6,579 nt of DNA from 39-52-133 sp036523795 (GTDB lineage Bacteria; Pseudomonadota; Gammaproteobacteria; Burkholderiales; Gallionellaceae): NCBI GenBank assembly GCA_036523795.1, contig DATDDN010000005.1, positions 1 to 6,579 of the forward strand, in the 5' to 3' direction. Below are positions 5,916-6,579 of this stretch, in pieces. Under the pieces are notes generated by a model. It searched no databases. It was not told the DNA's origin and saw only the letters and a list, made by a program, of their open reading frames with translations. The stretch's first letter is position 1, and each line of letters starts with the position of its first letter. The translations under genes and the position numbers were made by a program.

Positions 5916-6579
5916 TCAGCGCGCCAGCAGGGCTACTCCGCTGACGATCAGCAGCAGGCTGATCGCGCGCTGGAAAGTTTCCTGCGAGATGCGGGTGTGG
6001 ATGTGGCCGCCGATGTAGAGGAACACCGCCATCACCGGCAAGGCGGTCGCCACCATGGTGAGGAATGGCCGGGTGAAATAGCCGGAGCTCAGGTAACCCA
6101 GCAGCCGGCCGCCGCCATCCATCAGGAAGATGGCGGCGAAGGTGGCGCGGAAGGCGCCCTTCTCCAGCCCGCGCGCCTTGAAGTAGGTGACGTAGAACGG
6201 TCCGCCGGTGCCGAACAGGGTGCCGATCATGCCGCCCGTCACCCCGGCCAGCACGCCCCAGCCGCGCGCCGCCCCCTTGTGCGGGCTGTAGCCGGACAGG
6301 GTATACAGCGCAAATGCGATGATGAACACGCCCAGCGCCTTGGTCAGCAGCAGCGCATCCGAACGCGACATGAACAGCAGCGCGATCAGCACGCCGAGCA
6401 GGCTGAACGGAATCAGCGGAATGATCTCGCGCCAGCGTATGTCGCGGCGGTTCTTCACGCCCTGGCTGAGCGAAGCAAGATAGTCGAGCAGCACGATCAT
6501 GGGCACCACCACGCCCAGCGACAAGGGCGTGAACAGGGTCAGCAGCGGCACCGCAATCAGCCCCGAGCCAAAGCCGGCC
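5916..6579 (-). CDS. TSUP (TauE/SafE) family membrane transporter, 5' end cut by window
   Basis: This is an inner-membrane protein of the sulfite exporter TauE/SafE family, whose members move sulfite, organosulfonates or short organic acids. The visible fragment is 220 residues and the frame is open at the right edge. Relatives are about 250-270 residues, so roughly 30-40 are missing. An internal GTG at 6551 is not the true start, because the codons before it read AGFGSGLIA, a normal TSUP segment. Hydrophobic helices lie near fragment residues 4-28, 52-70, 75-94, 107-127, 171-189 and 204-219. The second repeat has GVLAGVTGGMIG followed by FGTGGP (122-127), the family hallmark. The stop lies 15 nt from the IclR stop, in convergent orientation. 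I saw no good terminator hairpin with a T-tract between them. Its place next to the locus suggests transport of the substrate or a by-product, but it is on a separate transcript and could be unrelated. Confidence 0.88.
   Translation of the reverse strand, partial: AGFGSGLIAVPLLTLFTPLSLGVVVPMIVLLDYLASLSQGVKNRRDIRWREIIPLIPFSLLGVLIALLFMSRSDALLLTKALGVFIIAFALYTLSGYSPHKGAARGWGVLAGVTGGMIGTLFGTGGPFYVTYFKARGLEKGAFRATFAAIFLMDGGGRLLGYLSSGYFTRPFLTMVATALPVMAVFLYIGGHIHTRISQETFQRAISLLLIVSGVALLAR

Noticed and set aside
5901..5930. Bidirectional terminator between the convergent stops
   Set aside because: CTGCT (5905-5909) and AGCAG (5926-5930) could pair, but the stem is short, the loop is long and no T-tract flanks it.

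Overview
The window is a GC-rich, tightly packed stretch of bacterial chromosome. The protein families, codon bias and a REP-like palindrome pair suggest a proteobacterium, perhaps a betaproteobacterium. Genus cannot be read from the sequence. It appears to hold most of a regulated carbon-acid or sugar-acid catabolic locus. No RNA gene, IS element, CRISPR array or phage gene was seen.

Layout, left to right. (1) Positions 1-1259, minus strand: a GlcD-type FAD-linked 2-hydroxyacid dehydrogenase whose C-terminus runs off the left edge. (2) 1270-2613, minus: a four-carbon acid sugar kinase family (DUF1537/OtnK-like) protein. (3) 2647-2725: two imperfect palindromes in inverted orientation (REP/BIME-like) between the kinase and the gene upstream of it. 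(4) 2745-4964, minus: a 739-residue thiamine-diphosphate enzyme that mixes transketolase-like and phosphoketolase-like motifs. (5) 4965-5141: a 177-nt divergent regulatory region with two back-to-back sigma70-like promoters, a near-perfect 17-bp palindrome, related 17-mers next to the regulator start, and a central hairpin-like inverted repeat. (6) 5142-5900, plus: an IclR-family regulator. (7) 5916 to the right edge, minus: a TSUP (TauE/SafE) membrane transporter, convergent with the regulator and missing its N-terminus.

How the genes may work together (inference): the ThDP gene, kinase gene and glcD-like gene point the same way and probably form one operon starting near 4997, controlled by the divergent IclR protein. 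The kinase would phosphorylate a short hydroxy or keto acid, the FAD enzyme would oxidise a 2-hydroxyacid, and the ThDP enzyme would cleave or transfer a two-carbon ketol unit. The TSUP protein may move the acid or a by-product across the membrane. I do not recognise this three-enzyme combination as a described pathway, and the substrate cannot be derived from the sequence. The most interesting parts are the ThDP enzyme and its pairing with the kinase and FAD oxidase.
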